64,000 nucleotides of DNA from Mitsuaria chitosanitabida ATCC BAA-476 = NBRC 102408 (GTDB taxonomy: Bacteria > Pseudomonadota > Gammaproteobacteria > Burkholderiales > Burkholderiaceae_C). The notes beneath the pieces were generated by a model, which searched no databases, was not told the origin of the DNA, and saw only the letters and a list, made by a program, of their open reading frames with translations. The stretch lies in contig NZ_BCYP01000006.1 of the NCBI RefSeq assembly GCF_001598255.1, forward strand, positions 186,001-250,000, given 5' to 3'. The position numbers and the translations under genes are program-made. Position 1 is the first letter of the stretch. The number at the start of each line of letters is the position of its first letter. Shown one piece after another: positions 1 to 7,913 of the stretch.

Positions 1-365
1 GCCTGCGCGTCATCATGATGTGCGAGGTGCCGAGCAACGCCATCCTGGCCGAGCAGTTCCTGGAGCACTTCGACGGCATGTCCATCGGCTCGAACGACCT
101 GACGCAGCTGACGCTGGGTCTGGACCGTGATTCGGGTCTGGAGCTGCTGTCGGGCGACTTCGACGAGCGTGATCCGGCCGTGAAGGCCATGATCTCGCGC
201 GCCATCGCCGCCTGCCGCGCGACTGGCAAGTACATCGGCATCTGCGGCCAGGGCCCCAGCGACCACGCCGACTTCGCCGAATGGCTGGCCGCCGAAGGCA
301 TCGCCTCGCTGTCCCTGAACCCGGACACCGTGGTCGAGACCTGGCAGCGCCTGGCCAAGCGCTGA
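1..365 (+). CDS. ppsA: Phosphoenolpyruvate synthase, C-terminal end (partial)
   Basis: This is the last ~121 codons of phosphoenolpyruvate synthase, which makes phosphoenolpyruvate from pyruvate and ATP in gluconeogenesis. The gene is cut by the left edge of the window and the first complete codon starts at base 3. The visible part belongs to the PEP-utilising C-terminal (TIM-barrel) domain. It carries the substrate-site segment SIGSNDLTQLTLG and the ICGQGPSDH loop, where the catalytic Cys sits next to Gly-Gln-Gly. It ends in the usual SLNPDTV...W segment. A clear intrinsic terminator follows. The family is recognised with high confidence from these motifs; the N-terminal ATP-grasp domain lies outside the window. 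Confidence 0.93.
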   Translation, partial: LRVIMMCEVPSNAILAEQFLEHFDGMSIGSNDLTQLTLGLDRDSGLELLSGDFDERDPAVKAMISRAIAACRATGKYIGICGQGPSDHADFAEWLAAEGIASLSLNPDTVVETWQRLAKR

Positions 366-392
366 TCGCGGACCTGATCTCGCGATCATCGG

Positions 393-415
393 AAGCGGCC
401 TTCGGGCCGCTTTTT
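393..415 (+). terminator. Intrinsic terminator after ppsA
   Basis: A GCGGCC stem pairs with GGCCGC across a 4-nt TTCG loop, and a run of five T follows. It begins about 28 bases after the ppsA stop codon, so it probably ends that transcript. Confidence 0.88.
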
Positions 416-484
416 CGTTGCCGGGCCGCCCTGGGGGAAGTTGTGGATGCGCAGGGCGGGCCGGGCGACCGATGATGCGCGGCC

Positions 485-2581
485 ATGTCCCGACTGCCTG
501 ATGCCGCTTTCCGCCGCCGCCTGAACCGCAACTACGCGGCCTACACCGTGGGCTTCGTGCTGCTGGTGGCGCTGCTGGGGCTGCTCGAACGCCTGGGGAT
601 GCCCAAGCAGTGGTTGGGCTTCTCCTTCCTGCTGCTGACGGTCCTGGTCTACGCCGGCATCGGCGTCTTCAGCCGCACGACCGACCCGGTCGAGTACTAC
701 GTCGCCGGCCGGCGCGTCCCGGCGTTCTACAACGGGATGGCCGCGGGCGCCGACTGGATGAGCGCGGCGAGCTTCCTCGGCATGGCGGGCAGTCTCTATC
801 TGGCGGGTTATGGCGGACTGGCCTTCGTGCTCGGCTGGACGGGCGGCTTCTGCCTGGTCGCGCTGCTGCTCGCGCCGTACTTGCGCCGTTTCGCCGGCTT
901 CACCGTCCCGGACTTCCTCGGTGCCCGCTTCGACAGCCGCGCACTGCGCGTGATGGGCGCGGCGGCCGCGGTGCTGGTGTCCTTCATCTACCTCGTCGCC
1001 CAGATCTACGCGATCGGCCTGATCACGACCCGCCTCACCGGGCTGACCTTCGAGATCGGCCTGTTCGTCGGCCTGGGGGGCGTGCTGGTGTGTTCCTTCC
1101 TCGGCGGCATGCGGGCGGTCACCTGGACCCAGGTGGCCCAGTACATCATCATGATCGTGGCCTACGTGCTGCCGGTGATGTGGCTGTCGGTGCAGCAGAC
1201 GGGCTTCCCGCTGCCGCAGTTCACGGCCGGGAGCGAAGTCCGCCAGATCACCCAGCGAGAGGAACAGCTCCTCAAGGATCCGAAGGAGCTCGAGGTCCGG
1301 GCCCTCTACGAGCAGCGGGCCCGCGAGCACGAGCAACTGCTCGCCGGCCTGCCGCAATCGCTGGACGCGGAGCGCCAGAAAGCCTCCCAGGTGATCGCAC
1401 GGCTGAAGGCGGAGGATGCGCCGCTCGCCCAGATCCAGTCCGCCGAGAAGCTGCGGGCGGCCCTCCCGCGCACCGAGGCCGAGGCCCGCGAGGCCTGGCA
1501 GCGCGCCGTCGCCGCCCACCGTCAACGCGCCGAGCCGCTGGCGGGCATGCCCCCGCACGCGCGCCCCTTCGCCGGCGATCCGGCCGGCACGCCCGCGGAG
1601 CAGGAGGCCTACACACTCTCCCGGCGCAACTTCCTGGCGCTGGTCTTCGTGCTGATGGTCGGGACCGCCGGCCTGCCGCACATCCTGACGCGCTACTACA
1701 CGACGCCCAGCGTGGCCGAGACGCGGCGATCGGTCGCCTGGTCGCTGTTCTTCATCGCGCTGCTGTACCTGAGCGCGCCGGCGCTGGCGGTGATGCTCAA
1801 GTACGAGGTCTTCAACCACCTGGTCGGCACCCCGATCGCGGAACTGCCCAACTGGATCCGGCAGTGGATGCGCGTGGACCCCTCGCTGCTGAGCATCCAC
1901 GACATCAACCATGACGGGATCCTGCAGCTCGGGGAACTGCAGCTGGGCGGCGACATCGTGCTGCTGATGACGCCGGAACTCGCCGGGCTGCCCTATGTGC
2001 TGGGCGCGATGGTCGCGGCCGGCGCGCTGGCCGCGGCGCTCTCGACGGCGGACGGGCTGCTGCTCACCATCTCCAGCGCGCTGTCCCACGACGTCTACTA
2101 CCGCGTCCTGAACCCGCGCGCCACGATGACGCAGCGGGTGACGATCTCCAAGGCCCTGCTGCTGGCCACCGCGCTGACCGCCGCGGCCGTCGCCGCGCAG
2201 AAGCCGGCGGAGATCCTGATGCTGGTCTCGGCCGCGTTCTCGCTGGCCGGTGCCAGCCTGGTGCCGGTGCTGGTCGGCGGGATCTTCTGGCGGCGGGCCA
2301 ACAAGCAGGGCGGGGCGGCGGCGATGCTGGCCGGCCTGGGCGTGACGGTCTACTACATGATCAGCGCCCACGCCGGCCTGCGCCAGGCGCTGGGCCTGCC
2401 GGGCGATCCGCAGCTGTGGTGGGGCATCCAGCCCGTCGCCGCGGCGCTGTTCGGTATCCCGGCCGGGGCGCTGACCCTGGTGATGGTCAGCCTGCTGACG
2501 CCCCCCCCGTCCCAGGCCTCACAGGCCCTGCAGCGCGGCTTGCACCAGCCCGGCTGGACGCCACCCCCACAAATCAATTAG
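485..2581 (+). CDS. Sodium:solute symporter, VC_2705 type
   Basis: A 698-residue inner-membrane transporter of the sodium:solute symporter family (the branch containing ActP-like acetate/cation symporters), probably importing a small carboxylate with Na+. The N-terminus has family signatures YYVAGRRVP (about residue 74) and GADWMSAASFLG, followed by many hydrophobic segments. Residues ~255-370 are a charged, Ala/Glu/Arg-rich insert predicted to be coiled-coil. I recall such an insert in Burkholderiales members of this subfamily. Residues 473-484 (DINHDGILQLGE) fit the 12-residue EF-hand calcium loop. The start is the ATG at 485; no strong Shine-Dalgarno is visible. It stands alone between the ppsA terminator and the rpsF promoter. 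The substrate cannot be told from sequence. Confidence 0.88.
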   Translation: MSRLPDAAFRRRLNRNYAAYTVGFVLLVALLGLLERLGMPKQWLGFSFLLLTVLVYAGIGVFSRTTDPVEYYVAGRRVPAFYNGMAAGADWMSAASFLGMAGSLYLAGYGGLAFVLGWTGGFCLVALLLAPYLRRFAGFTVPDFLGARFDSRALRVMGAAAAVLVSFIYLVAQIYAIGLITTRLTGLTFEIGLFVGLGGVLVCSFLGGMRAVTWTQVAQYIIMIVAYVLPVMWLSVQQTGFPLPQFTAGSEVRQITQREEQLLKDPKELEVRALYEQRAREHEQLLAGLPQSLDAERQKASQVIARLKAEDAPLAQIQSAEKLRAALPRTEAEAREAWQRAVAAHRQRAEPLAGMPPHARPFAGDPAGTPAEQEAYTLSRRNFLALVFVLMVGTAGLPHILTRYYTTPSVAETRRSVAWSLFFIALLYLSAPALAVMLKYEVFNHLVGTPIAELPNWIRQWMRVDPSLLSIHDINHDGILQLGELQLGGDIVLLMTPELAGLPYVLGAMVAAGALAAALSTADGLLLTISSALSHDVYYRVLNPRATMTQRVTISKALLLATALTAAAVAAQKPAEILMLVSAAFSLAGASLVPVLVGGIFWRRANKQGGAAAMLAGLGVTVYYMISAHAGLRQALGLPGDPQLWWGIQPVAAALFGIPAGALTLVMVSLLTPPPSQASQALQRGLHQPGWTPPPQIN

Positions 2582-2584
2582 AAT
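2555..2584 (+). promoter_or_regulatory. Possible sigma-70 promoter of the rpsF operon
   Basis: TGGACG (2555-2560) and TAGAAT (2579-2584) are separated by 18 bases and lie at the end of the symporter gene, about 100 bases before rpsF. The ~95-base leader that follows contains a small hairpin (GGGTC/GACCC, about 2632-2650) with a CCG in its loop side. That resembles the kind of site S6:S18 autoregulation uses, but this part is only a guess. Confidence 0.42.
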
Positions 2585-2682
2585 CTTCGGCTTCCCTTGC
2601 TGGGCCCAGGAATTGACGCTGGGGTCCGGCTTTCAGACCCGGAGCAATCGCGAAGGGTCGCTGAAACCCACAAGGAGTTTTT

Positions 2683-3045
2683 ATGCGTCACTACGAAATC
2701 GTTCTGCTGATCCATCCGGATCAAAGCGAACAAGTTCCGGCGATGCTGGAGCGCTACAAGGGCCTGGTCACCAACGGTGGTGGCAAGGTGCATCGCGTGG
2801 AAGACTGGGGCCGCCGTCAGCTGGCCTACATGATCCAGAAGCTGGCCAAGGCGCACTACCTGTGCCTGAACATCGAATGCAGCAAGGAAATCCTGGCTGA
2901 AATCGAAACCGGTTTCCGTTTCAACGACGCCGTGCTGCGTCACCTGACCGTCGTCAAGGACAAGGCCGAGACGAACCCGTCGGTGATGATGAAGGCCGTC
3001 GAGCGCGAAGAAGCCCGCAAGGCTCCGCAAGAAGCGTCCGCCTGA
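2683..3045 (+). CDS. rpsF: Ribosomal protein S6
   Basis: Small-subunit protein bS6, 120 residues, which binds 16S rRNA together with S18 in the platform of the 30S subunit. The N-terminus [17 protein letters not shown] is the standard S6 start, and [14 protein letters not shown] plus the RHLTVVKD segment are conserved. The C-terminal tail is acidic/Ala-rich, as usual. A strong Shine-Dalgarno (AAGGAG) lies 7 bases before the ATG. It is the first gene of the rpsF-priB-rpsR-rplI operon, and its usual partner rpsR lies two genes downstream. Confidence 0.98.
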   Translation: MRHYEIVLLIHPDQSEQVPAMLERYKGLVTNGGGKVHRVEDWGRRQLAYMIQKLAKAHYLCLNIECSKEILAEIETGFRFNDAVLRHLTVVKDKAETNPSVMMKAVEREEARKAPQEASA

Positions 3046-3102
3046 GCTGACAGGCGCGACAACTGACGTTCTCGTACTTCCTGACCCGCTGATCCGCGCC
3101 GC

Positions 3103-3387
3103 ATGAACCGTCTGGTGCTGCAGGCGCAGATTCTCGAAAGAGCGGCGATCCGATACACGCCCGCCGGGCTCCCGGCCCTGGACCTGATGCTTCGGCACGA
3201 GTCCCTGGTCGACGAAGCCGGCAACCGACGCAAGGTCTCTCTGGAGATCAAGGCGGTGGCGATCGGAGACATCGTCAAGCGGGTGCAAGGTCTGGGGCTG
3301 ACGGAAAGTCCGGTGTTCACCGGGTTTCTCTCGGCGCAGAAGCAGGGTCGAGGCACGGTGTTCCATATCACCGGGCTGTCGGACTGA
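3103..3387 (+). CDS. priB: Primosomal replication protein N (PriB)
   Basis: A 94-residue single OB-fold protein that binds single-stranded DNA and helps PriA reload DnaB at stalled replication forks. The sequence runs MNRLVLQAQILERAAIR ... GLPALDLMLRHES ... SLEIKAVAIGDI and ends FHITGLSD, matching PriB. It sits between rpsF and rpsR, the classic betaproteobacterial position, 57 bases after rpsF. The spacing and conserved order point to cotranscription with ribosomal proteins, so replication restart capacity would track translation capacity. Confidence 0.95.
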   Translation: MNRLVLQAQILERAAIRYTPAGLPALDLMLRHESLVDEAGNRRKVSLEIKAVAIGDIVKRVQGLGLTESPVFTGFLSAQKQGRGTVFHITGLSD

Positions 3388-3446
3388 ACGAGGCGATCAC
3401 GTCGCGCGATTCGTTTAAATCTGGATAGATAGAGCAGGAGTTCACT

Positions 3447-3737
3447 ATGCCCCCGCCACGTGGTAAAGGTCGGTTCTCGAAGGACCGCAAGCCCAAGCGC
3501 AACCAACAATCGCTGCTGTTCCGCCGCAAGCGTTTCTGCCGCTTCACCGTCGCCGGTGTCGAGCAGATCGACTACAAGGACGTCGACGTCCTGCGCGACT
3601 TCATCAGCGAAAACGGCAAGATCGTGCCCGCCCGCCTGACCGGCACGCGCGCCTTCTTCCAGCGTCAGCTGTCGGTGTGCATCAAGCGCGCCCGCTACCT
3701 GGCCCTGCTGCCCTACAGCGACCAGCACAAGGTCTAA
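3447..3737 (+). CDS. rpsR: Ribosomal protein S18
   Basis: Small-subunit protein bS18, 96 residues, the S6 partner in the 30S platform. The conserved core [21 protein letters not shown] and the [10 protein letters not shown] segment near the C-terminus are present. The basic N-terminal stretch ([18 protein letters not shown]) is slightly longer than in enterobacteria, as in other Burkholderiales. A GAGCAGGAG-type Shine-Dalgarno precedes the ATG. rplI follows after 12 bases. Confidence 0.98.
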   Translation: MPPPRGKGRFSKDRKPKRNQQSLLFRRKRFCRFTVAGVEQIDYKDVDVLRDFISENGKIVPARLTGTRAFFQRQLSVCIKRARYLALLPYSDQHKV

Positions 3738-3749
3738 GGAGTCCACCCC

Positions 3750-4202
3750 ATGCAAGTCATCCTGCTGGAAAAAGTGGCCAACCTGGGCAACCTCGGCGAC
3801 GTCGTCAAGGTCAAGGACGGTTACGCACGCAATTTCCTGATCCCGACCCGTCAAGCGCGCCGCGCCACGGAATCGGCCATCAAGGAATTCGAAGCCAAGC
3901 GCGCCGAGCTGGAGAAGGTCGCCGCCGAGAAGCTGGCCGCCGCTCAAGCCCTGGGCGAGAAGCTCAACGGCAACACCGTCGTGATCACCCAGAAGGCCGG
4001 CGTTGACGGTCGTCTGTTCGGTTCGGTCACGAACGCCGACATCGCCGAAGCGCTGACCAAGGCCGGCACGGCCATCGTCAAGGCTCAGGTGCGTCTGCCC
4101 AACGGTCCGCTGAAGACCGTCGGCGAATTCCCGATCAACGTTGCTCCGCACACCGACGTGGTGGTCGAAGTGACCGTGAAGGTCGTCGCCGAAGTCGAGT
4201 AA
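3750..4202 (+). CDS. rplI: Ribosomal protein L9
   Basis: Large-subunit protein bL9, 150 residues. The N-terminal domain [29 protein letters not shown] is the textbook L9 signature. A long Ala/Glu/Lys-rich connecting helix (about residues 45-75) leads to the C-terminal domain with [19 protein letters not shown] lies 9 bases upstream. It is the last gene of the ribosomal operon and is followed by a terminator-like hairpin before dnaB. Confidence 0.98.
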   Translation: MQVILLEKVANLGNLGDVVKVKDGYARNFLIPTRQARRATESAIKEFEAKRAELEKVAAEKLAAAQALGEKLNGNTVVITQKAGVDGRLFGSVTNADIAEALTKAGTAIVKAQVRLPNGPLKTVGEFPINVAPHTDVVVEVTVKVVAEVE

Positions 4203-4297
4203 TCCATCGACACACCGGTTGGGCGTTCTGCGCGTCCACCGGACATTCCCCAGCTTTGCAGCGCCGTCAGGTGCTGCAACGATGGTGGAAGACCCAA

Positions 4298-4338
4298 GAA
4301 AGCCGACAGCTGCGAAGCGGTCGGCTTTCTGCATTTTC
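4298..4338 (+). terminator. Terminator-like hairpin after rplI
   Basis: A 10-bp perfect stem (GAAAGCCGAC at 4298-4307 with its complement at 4320-4329) encloses a 12-nt loop. A short, T-rich but imperfect tract (TGCATTTT) follows. It lies about 95 bases after rplI and 60 bases before dnaB, so it probably ends or attenuates the ribosomal operon. Confidence 0.65.
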
Positions 4339-4347
4339 GGGGGTGAG

Positions 4348-4400
4348 TTATCCCGCTCGCCCCACAGGCTATCCAGCGTCCATCCACAGGCTTGTCCACA
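4348..4400 (+). promoter_or_regulatory. Cluster of DnaA-box-like sequences in front of dnaB
   Basis: TTATCCCGC (4348-4356), CATCCACA (4381-4388) and TTGTCCACA (4392-4400) resemble the DnaA 9-mer TTATCCACA with 1-3 changes. The last one ends at the base before the dnaB ATG. DnaA control of dnaB is inferred from these matches only. Confidence 0.35.
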
Positions 4401-5822
4401 ATGTCCGCGATCTTCACCACTCCTGGATCCGCCGCCGGCGATAGCGAGATCGCGAAGCTGCGCGTGCCGCCGAACTCGGTGGAAGCCGAGCAGAGCGTGC
4501 TCGGCGGCCTGCTGATCGACAACACCGCCTGGGACAAGGCGGCGGACACGCTCAGCGACACCGACTTCTATCGCTACGAGCACAAGCAGATCTACGCCTC
4601 GATCGGCAAGCTGATCAACGGCGGCAAGCCGGCGGACGTGGTGACGGTGTTCGAGGAACTGACCTCTGTCGGCAAGGCCGAGGAGTGCGGCGGGCTCGCC
4701 TACCTGAACGCGTTGGCGCAGGGCGTGCCCAGCGCCGCCAACCTGCGCCGCTACGCCGAGATCGTTCGCGAGCGCGCCATCCTGCGCAAGCTGGTCGCGA
4801 CCTCGGACGAGATCGCCACCGCCGCGCTGAATCCGGCGGGCCGCGCGGTCAACGAGATCCTGGACGAGGCGGAAGGCAAGATCTTCCGCATCAACGAGGA
4901 AGGCTCGCGCGGCGGCACCGGTTTCCAGAGCATGGACCGGCTGATGGTCGAGCTGATGGATCGGGTGAACGAGCTGGCGGAGCAGGGCGCCGAGGACGTC
5001 ACCGGCGTGCGCACCGGCTTCTACGACCTGGACCGCATGACCGCGGGCCTGCAGCGCGGCGACCTGATCATCCTGGCGGCTCGTCCGTCCATGGGCAAGA
5101 CCGCGTTCGCGATCAACATTGGCGAGGCGGTCGCGATCAACGAAGGCCTGCCGGTCATCATCTACTCGATGGAAATGGGCGCGGCCCAGCTGGCGCTGCG
5201 GATGGTCGGCTCCATCGGCCGCATCGACCAGAGCCATCTGCGCACCGGCCGACTGCAGGACGACGAATGGGGCCGGCTGGCCGAGGCCGTCGACAAGCTC
5301 GGCAACGCGCCGATCTACATCGACGAGAGCCCGGGCCTGTCCCCGAGCGAAGTGCGCTCGAGGGCCCGGCGCCAGGCACGGATCTCGGGCCAGATCGGCC
5401 TGATCATCATCGACTACCTGCAGCTGATGAGCGGCAACGGCGGCGGCTCCGAGGAGAACCGCGCGACCGTCGTGGGTGAGATCTCGCGGGGCCTGAAGGC
5501 GCTGGCCAAGGAGCTGCGCTGCCCGGTGATCGCGCTGTCGCAGCTGAACCGCTCGGTGGAAACGCGACCGGACAAGCGGCCGATGATGTCGGACCTGCGC
5601 GAGTCCGGCGCCATCGAGCAGGACGCGGACATCATCATGTTCATCTACCGCGACGAGTACTACACCAAGGACGAGTGCAAGGAACCGGGCGTGGCGGAGA
5701 TCATCATCGCCAAGCAGCGTAACGGCCCGGTGGGCACGGTGAAGCTGGCCTTCGCGCGTCAGAACACCAAGTTCGAGAACCTGGCGCCCGGCTACGTGAG
5801 CCCGGGGGGCGACGAGTACTGA
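4401..5822 (+). CDS. dnaB: Replicative DNA helicase DnaB
   Basis: A 473-residue hexameric 5'-3' helicase that unwinds DNA ahead of the replisome. The N-terminal DnaG-interacting domain carries PPNSVEAEQSVLGGLL (about residue 18 on). The RecA-like C-terminal domain has the Walker A segment AARPSMGKT (about residues 225-233), Walker B LIIIDYLQLM, and the conserved LRESGAIEQDAD. The ATG at 4401 gives the usual N-terminus. An in-frame TTG nine bases earlier lies inside a DnaA-like box and is less likely. No strong Shine-Dalgarno is visible. Its partner primase gene dnaG is elsewhere in this window (39856-41937). Confidence 0.97.
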   Translation: MSAIFTTPGSAAGDSEIAKLRVPPNSVEAEQSVLGGLLIDNTAWDKAADTLSDTDFYRYEHKQIYASIGKLINGGKPADVVTVFEELTSVGKAEECGGLAYLNALAQGVPSAANLRRYAEIVRERAILRKLVATSDEIATAALNPAGRAVNEILDEAEGKIFRINEEGSRGGTGFQSMDRLMVELMDRVNELAEQGAEDVTGVRTGFYDLDRMTAGLQRGDLIILAARPSMGKTAFAINIGEAVAINEGLPVIIYSMEMGAAQLALRMVGSIGRIDQSHLRTGRLQDDEWGRLAEAVDKLGNAPIYIDESPGLSPSEVRSRARRQARISGQIGLIIIDYLQLMSGNGGGSEENRATVVGEISRGLKALAKELRCPVIALSQLNRSVETRPDKRPMMSDLRESGAIEQDADIIMFIYRDEYYTKDECKEPGVAEIIIAKQRNGPVGTVKLAFARQNTKFENLAPGYVSPGGDEY

Positions 5823-5894
5823 TCGCGATCAGCTCGCCGATGCGCAAAGCCTGACGCGTCACTATCATCCGTCGACACCTGAAGGGACGGATTC

Positions 5895-7193
5895 ATGACC
5901 ACCATCACCGCTCGCGGCCCTGACGTCTGGCTTGCCGCCGGGTTGCGCACCCCGTTTGCCAAGGTCGATGGCGCCTTGGCCCGACACGACGCGCTCGGCC
6001 TGTCGGTGCCCGTGGTCCAGGCCATGCTCGCCCAGCTCCACGGCGCTCGACCCGACCTGGCGATCTGGGGCAGCGTGGCGCCCAACCTCACCTGGAGCAA
6101 CCTCGCTCGCGAGGTGCTGATGGAGGCCGGTGCCCCCGCGACGATCCCCGCCTTCTCCACCGTGATGGCCTGCTCCACGAGCATGACCGCCGCCTTCGAG
6201 GCCGCCGGGATGATCGACGACGCGCGCGGCCGGTCTCTGGCGCTGGTGGGCGGCGCGGAGAGCATGAGCCGCGTCCAGCTGGGCCTCGGCCAGAACCTCT
6301 CGGACTGGATGCGGGGCTTCCAGAAGGCCCGCTCTCTGGGACAGAAGCTGTCGCACGCCGTCGAGCTCAACTGGCGCGACGTGCAGCTTTACCTGCCCTC
6401 CGTGACCAACCGGACCACCGGCCTGAGCATGGGCGAGCACACCGAGATCACCGCCAAGCAATGGCGGATCGCCCGCGCGGACCAGGACCGTCTGGCGCTG
6501 GAGAGCCATCAGCGCGCCGTCGCGGGATGGGCGCGCGGTTTCTTCGACGACCTCGTGATTCCGCTGGACGGCGTCGCGCGGGACAGCATCCCGCGCGGAG
6601 ACACCTCGCTGGAGAAGCTCCAGCGCTTGCCGCCGGCCTTCGACCGCACCAGCGGACAGGGAACCCTCAGCGCGGGCAATTCATCGCCGCTGACCGATGG
6701 GGCCGCGGCGCTGTGGGTGGGCTCGCACAGCGGCATGGAGAAGCTGCCGGCCACCGCGCATCGGGTGAAGCTGGTCGATTGGGAGCTTGCCGCCGTGGAC
6801 TTCCGGGTCGAGGGCCTGCTCATGGCGCCGGCCTTCGCCATTCCGCGCCTGCTGGCGCGTCACGGCCTGCGCTACGCCGACATCGCGTTGTGGGAGATCC
6901 ACGAGGCCTTCACCGCGCAGGTGCTCTTCCACATCCGGGCCCTGGAGGATGAGACCTTCCTGCGCGAGAAGGCCGGCATCGCCGCGCCGGATCGTTTCGG
7001 CGCGTTCCCGCGGGACCGGGTGAATCCCAACGGCGGCAGCACCGCGCTGGGTCACCCCTTCGGCGCCACGGGGGCCCGCATTCTCAGCCAGGCGATCAAG
7101 GAGACGGCAGCCCTGCCGCCCGGCAGCCTCGCGATCGTCAGCATCTGCGCCGACGGCGGTCAGGGGAGCGTGGCGCTGCTGCAGTCGGCGTGA
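5895..7193 (+). CDS. Thiolase (acetyl-CoA C-acyltransferase family)
   Basis: A 432-residue thiolase that either cleaves 3-ketoacyl-CoA or condenses acetyl-CoA units. The acylated cysteine is Cys93 in MACSTS. The C-terminal catalytic pair is His387 in NGGSTALGHPFGATG and Cys418 in SICADGGQG. The length and the extended insertion around residues 115-160 resemble the long FadI/FadA-like bacterial group rather than short PhaA biosynthetic thiolases (~390 residues). GAAGGGAC precedes the ATG. It is a single gene: no hydroxyacyl-CoA dehydrogenase or reductase neighbours are present, so the pathway (fatty-acid breakdown or other) cannot be fixed. Its stop lies 1 base from the convergent neighbour. 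Confidence 0.86.
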   Translation: MTTITARGPDVWLAAGLRTPFAKVDGALARHDALGLSVPVVQAMLAQLHGARPDLAIWGSVAPNLTWSNLAREVLMEAGAPATIPAFSTVMACSTSMTAAFEAAGMIDDARGRSLALVGGAESMSRVQLGLGQNLSDWMRGFQKARSLGQKLSHAVELNWRDVQLYLPSVTNRTTGLSMGEHTEITAKQWRIARADQDRLALESHQRAVAGWARGFFDDLVIPLDGVARDSIPRGDTSLEKLQRLPPAFDRTSGQGTLSAGNSSPLTDGAAALWVGSHSGMEKLPATAHRVKLVDWELAAVDFRVEGLLMAPAFAIPRLLARHGLRYADIALWEIHEAFTAQVLFHIRALEDETFLREKAGIAAPDRFGAFPRDRVNPNGGSTALGHPFGATGARILSQAIKETAALPPGSLAIVSICADGGQGSVALLQSA

Positions 7194-7194
7194 G

Positions 7195-7785
7195 TCAACT
7201 GCGGTGCGCCCGCAATTCCCGGATCCAGAGCCAGATCCCCGAGATCGCGAAGTAGAGCGCGCCGACGCCCGCATAGCCGGCGACGTTGGCGATCGAGGGC
7301 ATGGCCGGCATCCGCGCCTGTGCGATGAAGAAGCCACCCGCCAGCGCGGACTGGGCGCCGCTCAACACCATCACCCATTGCGCGCCGTGCGATCGCCAGC
7401 GGCGCAGCGCCGTGCCGAGTTGCAGCAGGCCGGAGGCGATCGCCCAGACGCCGAAGACGCCCAGCACGGCGTGCATGCCTGAGCTCAACGCCAGCGCGAC
7501 GGCCAGCGTCGTGAGACCGCTGGCCCACACGTTGACGCGCTGCGTGCGGTTGGCCCGCATGCCGCCGCTCGCGTTCGCGTCGACCCCGTTGGCCGCCGCG
7601 TCCCAGGCCGGGTACAGGACCAGCAGCAGCGCGGCGGCGACGGGCGAGCGCGTGCCGATCAGCAGCGCGGCCGCGACCCAGAGCGCGGAGAACAGCGCCC
7701 GTGCGAGGTAGTAGCGCCTGAGCCAGGCATCCGGGAGACGGGTCGGTGGCGGGACGAGGGGGGAGGTGTCGATCGACGGGGACAT
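7195..7785 (-). CDS. Small multi-pass membrane protein (DUF308/HdeD-like)
   Basis: A 196-residue integral membrane protein with about six hydrophobic segments and a short cytoplasmic N-terminus. It looks like the DUF308/HdeD-type group of small bacterial membrane proteins; no catalytic motif is visible. I chose the ATG at 7785 (MSPSIDTSP); the frame stays open to about 7878 but that region overlaps the regulatory box. It is transcribed divergently from the response regulator at 7914, with 128 bases between them that hold a CusR-like palindrome. It may therefore be a target of that two-component system. The function is unknown. Confidence 0.68.
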   Translation of the reverse strand: MSPSIDTSPLVPPPTRLPDAWLRRYYLARALFSALWVAAALLIGTRSPVAAALLLVLYPAWDAAANGVDANASGGMRANRTQRVNVWASGLTTLAVALALSSGMHAVLGVFGVWAIASGLLQLGTALRRWRSHGAQWVMVLSGAQSALAGGFFIAQARMPAMPSIANVAGYAGVGALYFAISGIWLWIRELRAHRS

Positions 7786-7862
7786 GGTGGGAGGGATCGA
7801 AGTCGAGAGTTGCGATCGACGGAACTCTAGGAATTTGCCGATCCGTCGGGGGTGACAGGTCG

Positions 7863-7878
7863 ATGACAAAAACGTCAT
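7863..7878. promoter_or_regulatory. CusR/CopR-like operator
   Basis: ATGACAAAAACGTCAT is a 16-base interrupted palindrome with ATGAC/GTCAT arms. It closely follows the known CusR box layout ATGACAA-NN-TTGTCAT. It lies 35 bases before the response-regulator ATG, in the divergent intergenic region, so it could serve both directions. The resemblance is seen; binding is inferred. Confidence 0.5.
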
Positions 7879-7913
7879 GCGACGCCGGCCCCACGAATGC
7901 AGAATCCCCGCGC

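Noticed and set aside
386..2371. Long open frame (661 codons) antisense to the symporter gene
   Set aside because: Its composition (Arg/Gln/His/Gly-rich) is the mirror of a high-GC coding strand, it has no recognisable domain, and the plus-strand gene is clearly a real symporter.
4392..4400. TTG at 4392 as dnaB start
   Set aside because: It would add three residues, lies inside a DnaA-like box and has no ribosome-binding site; the ATG at 4401 gives the normal N-terminus.
7786..7878. Longer start for the membrane protein (to 7878)
   Set aside because: The extra ~31 residues are polar, unconserved-looking and overlap the CusR-like box; the ATG at 7785 is simpler.
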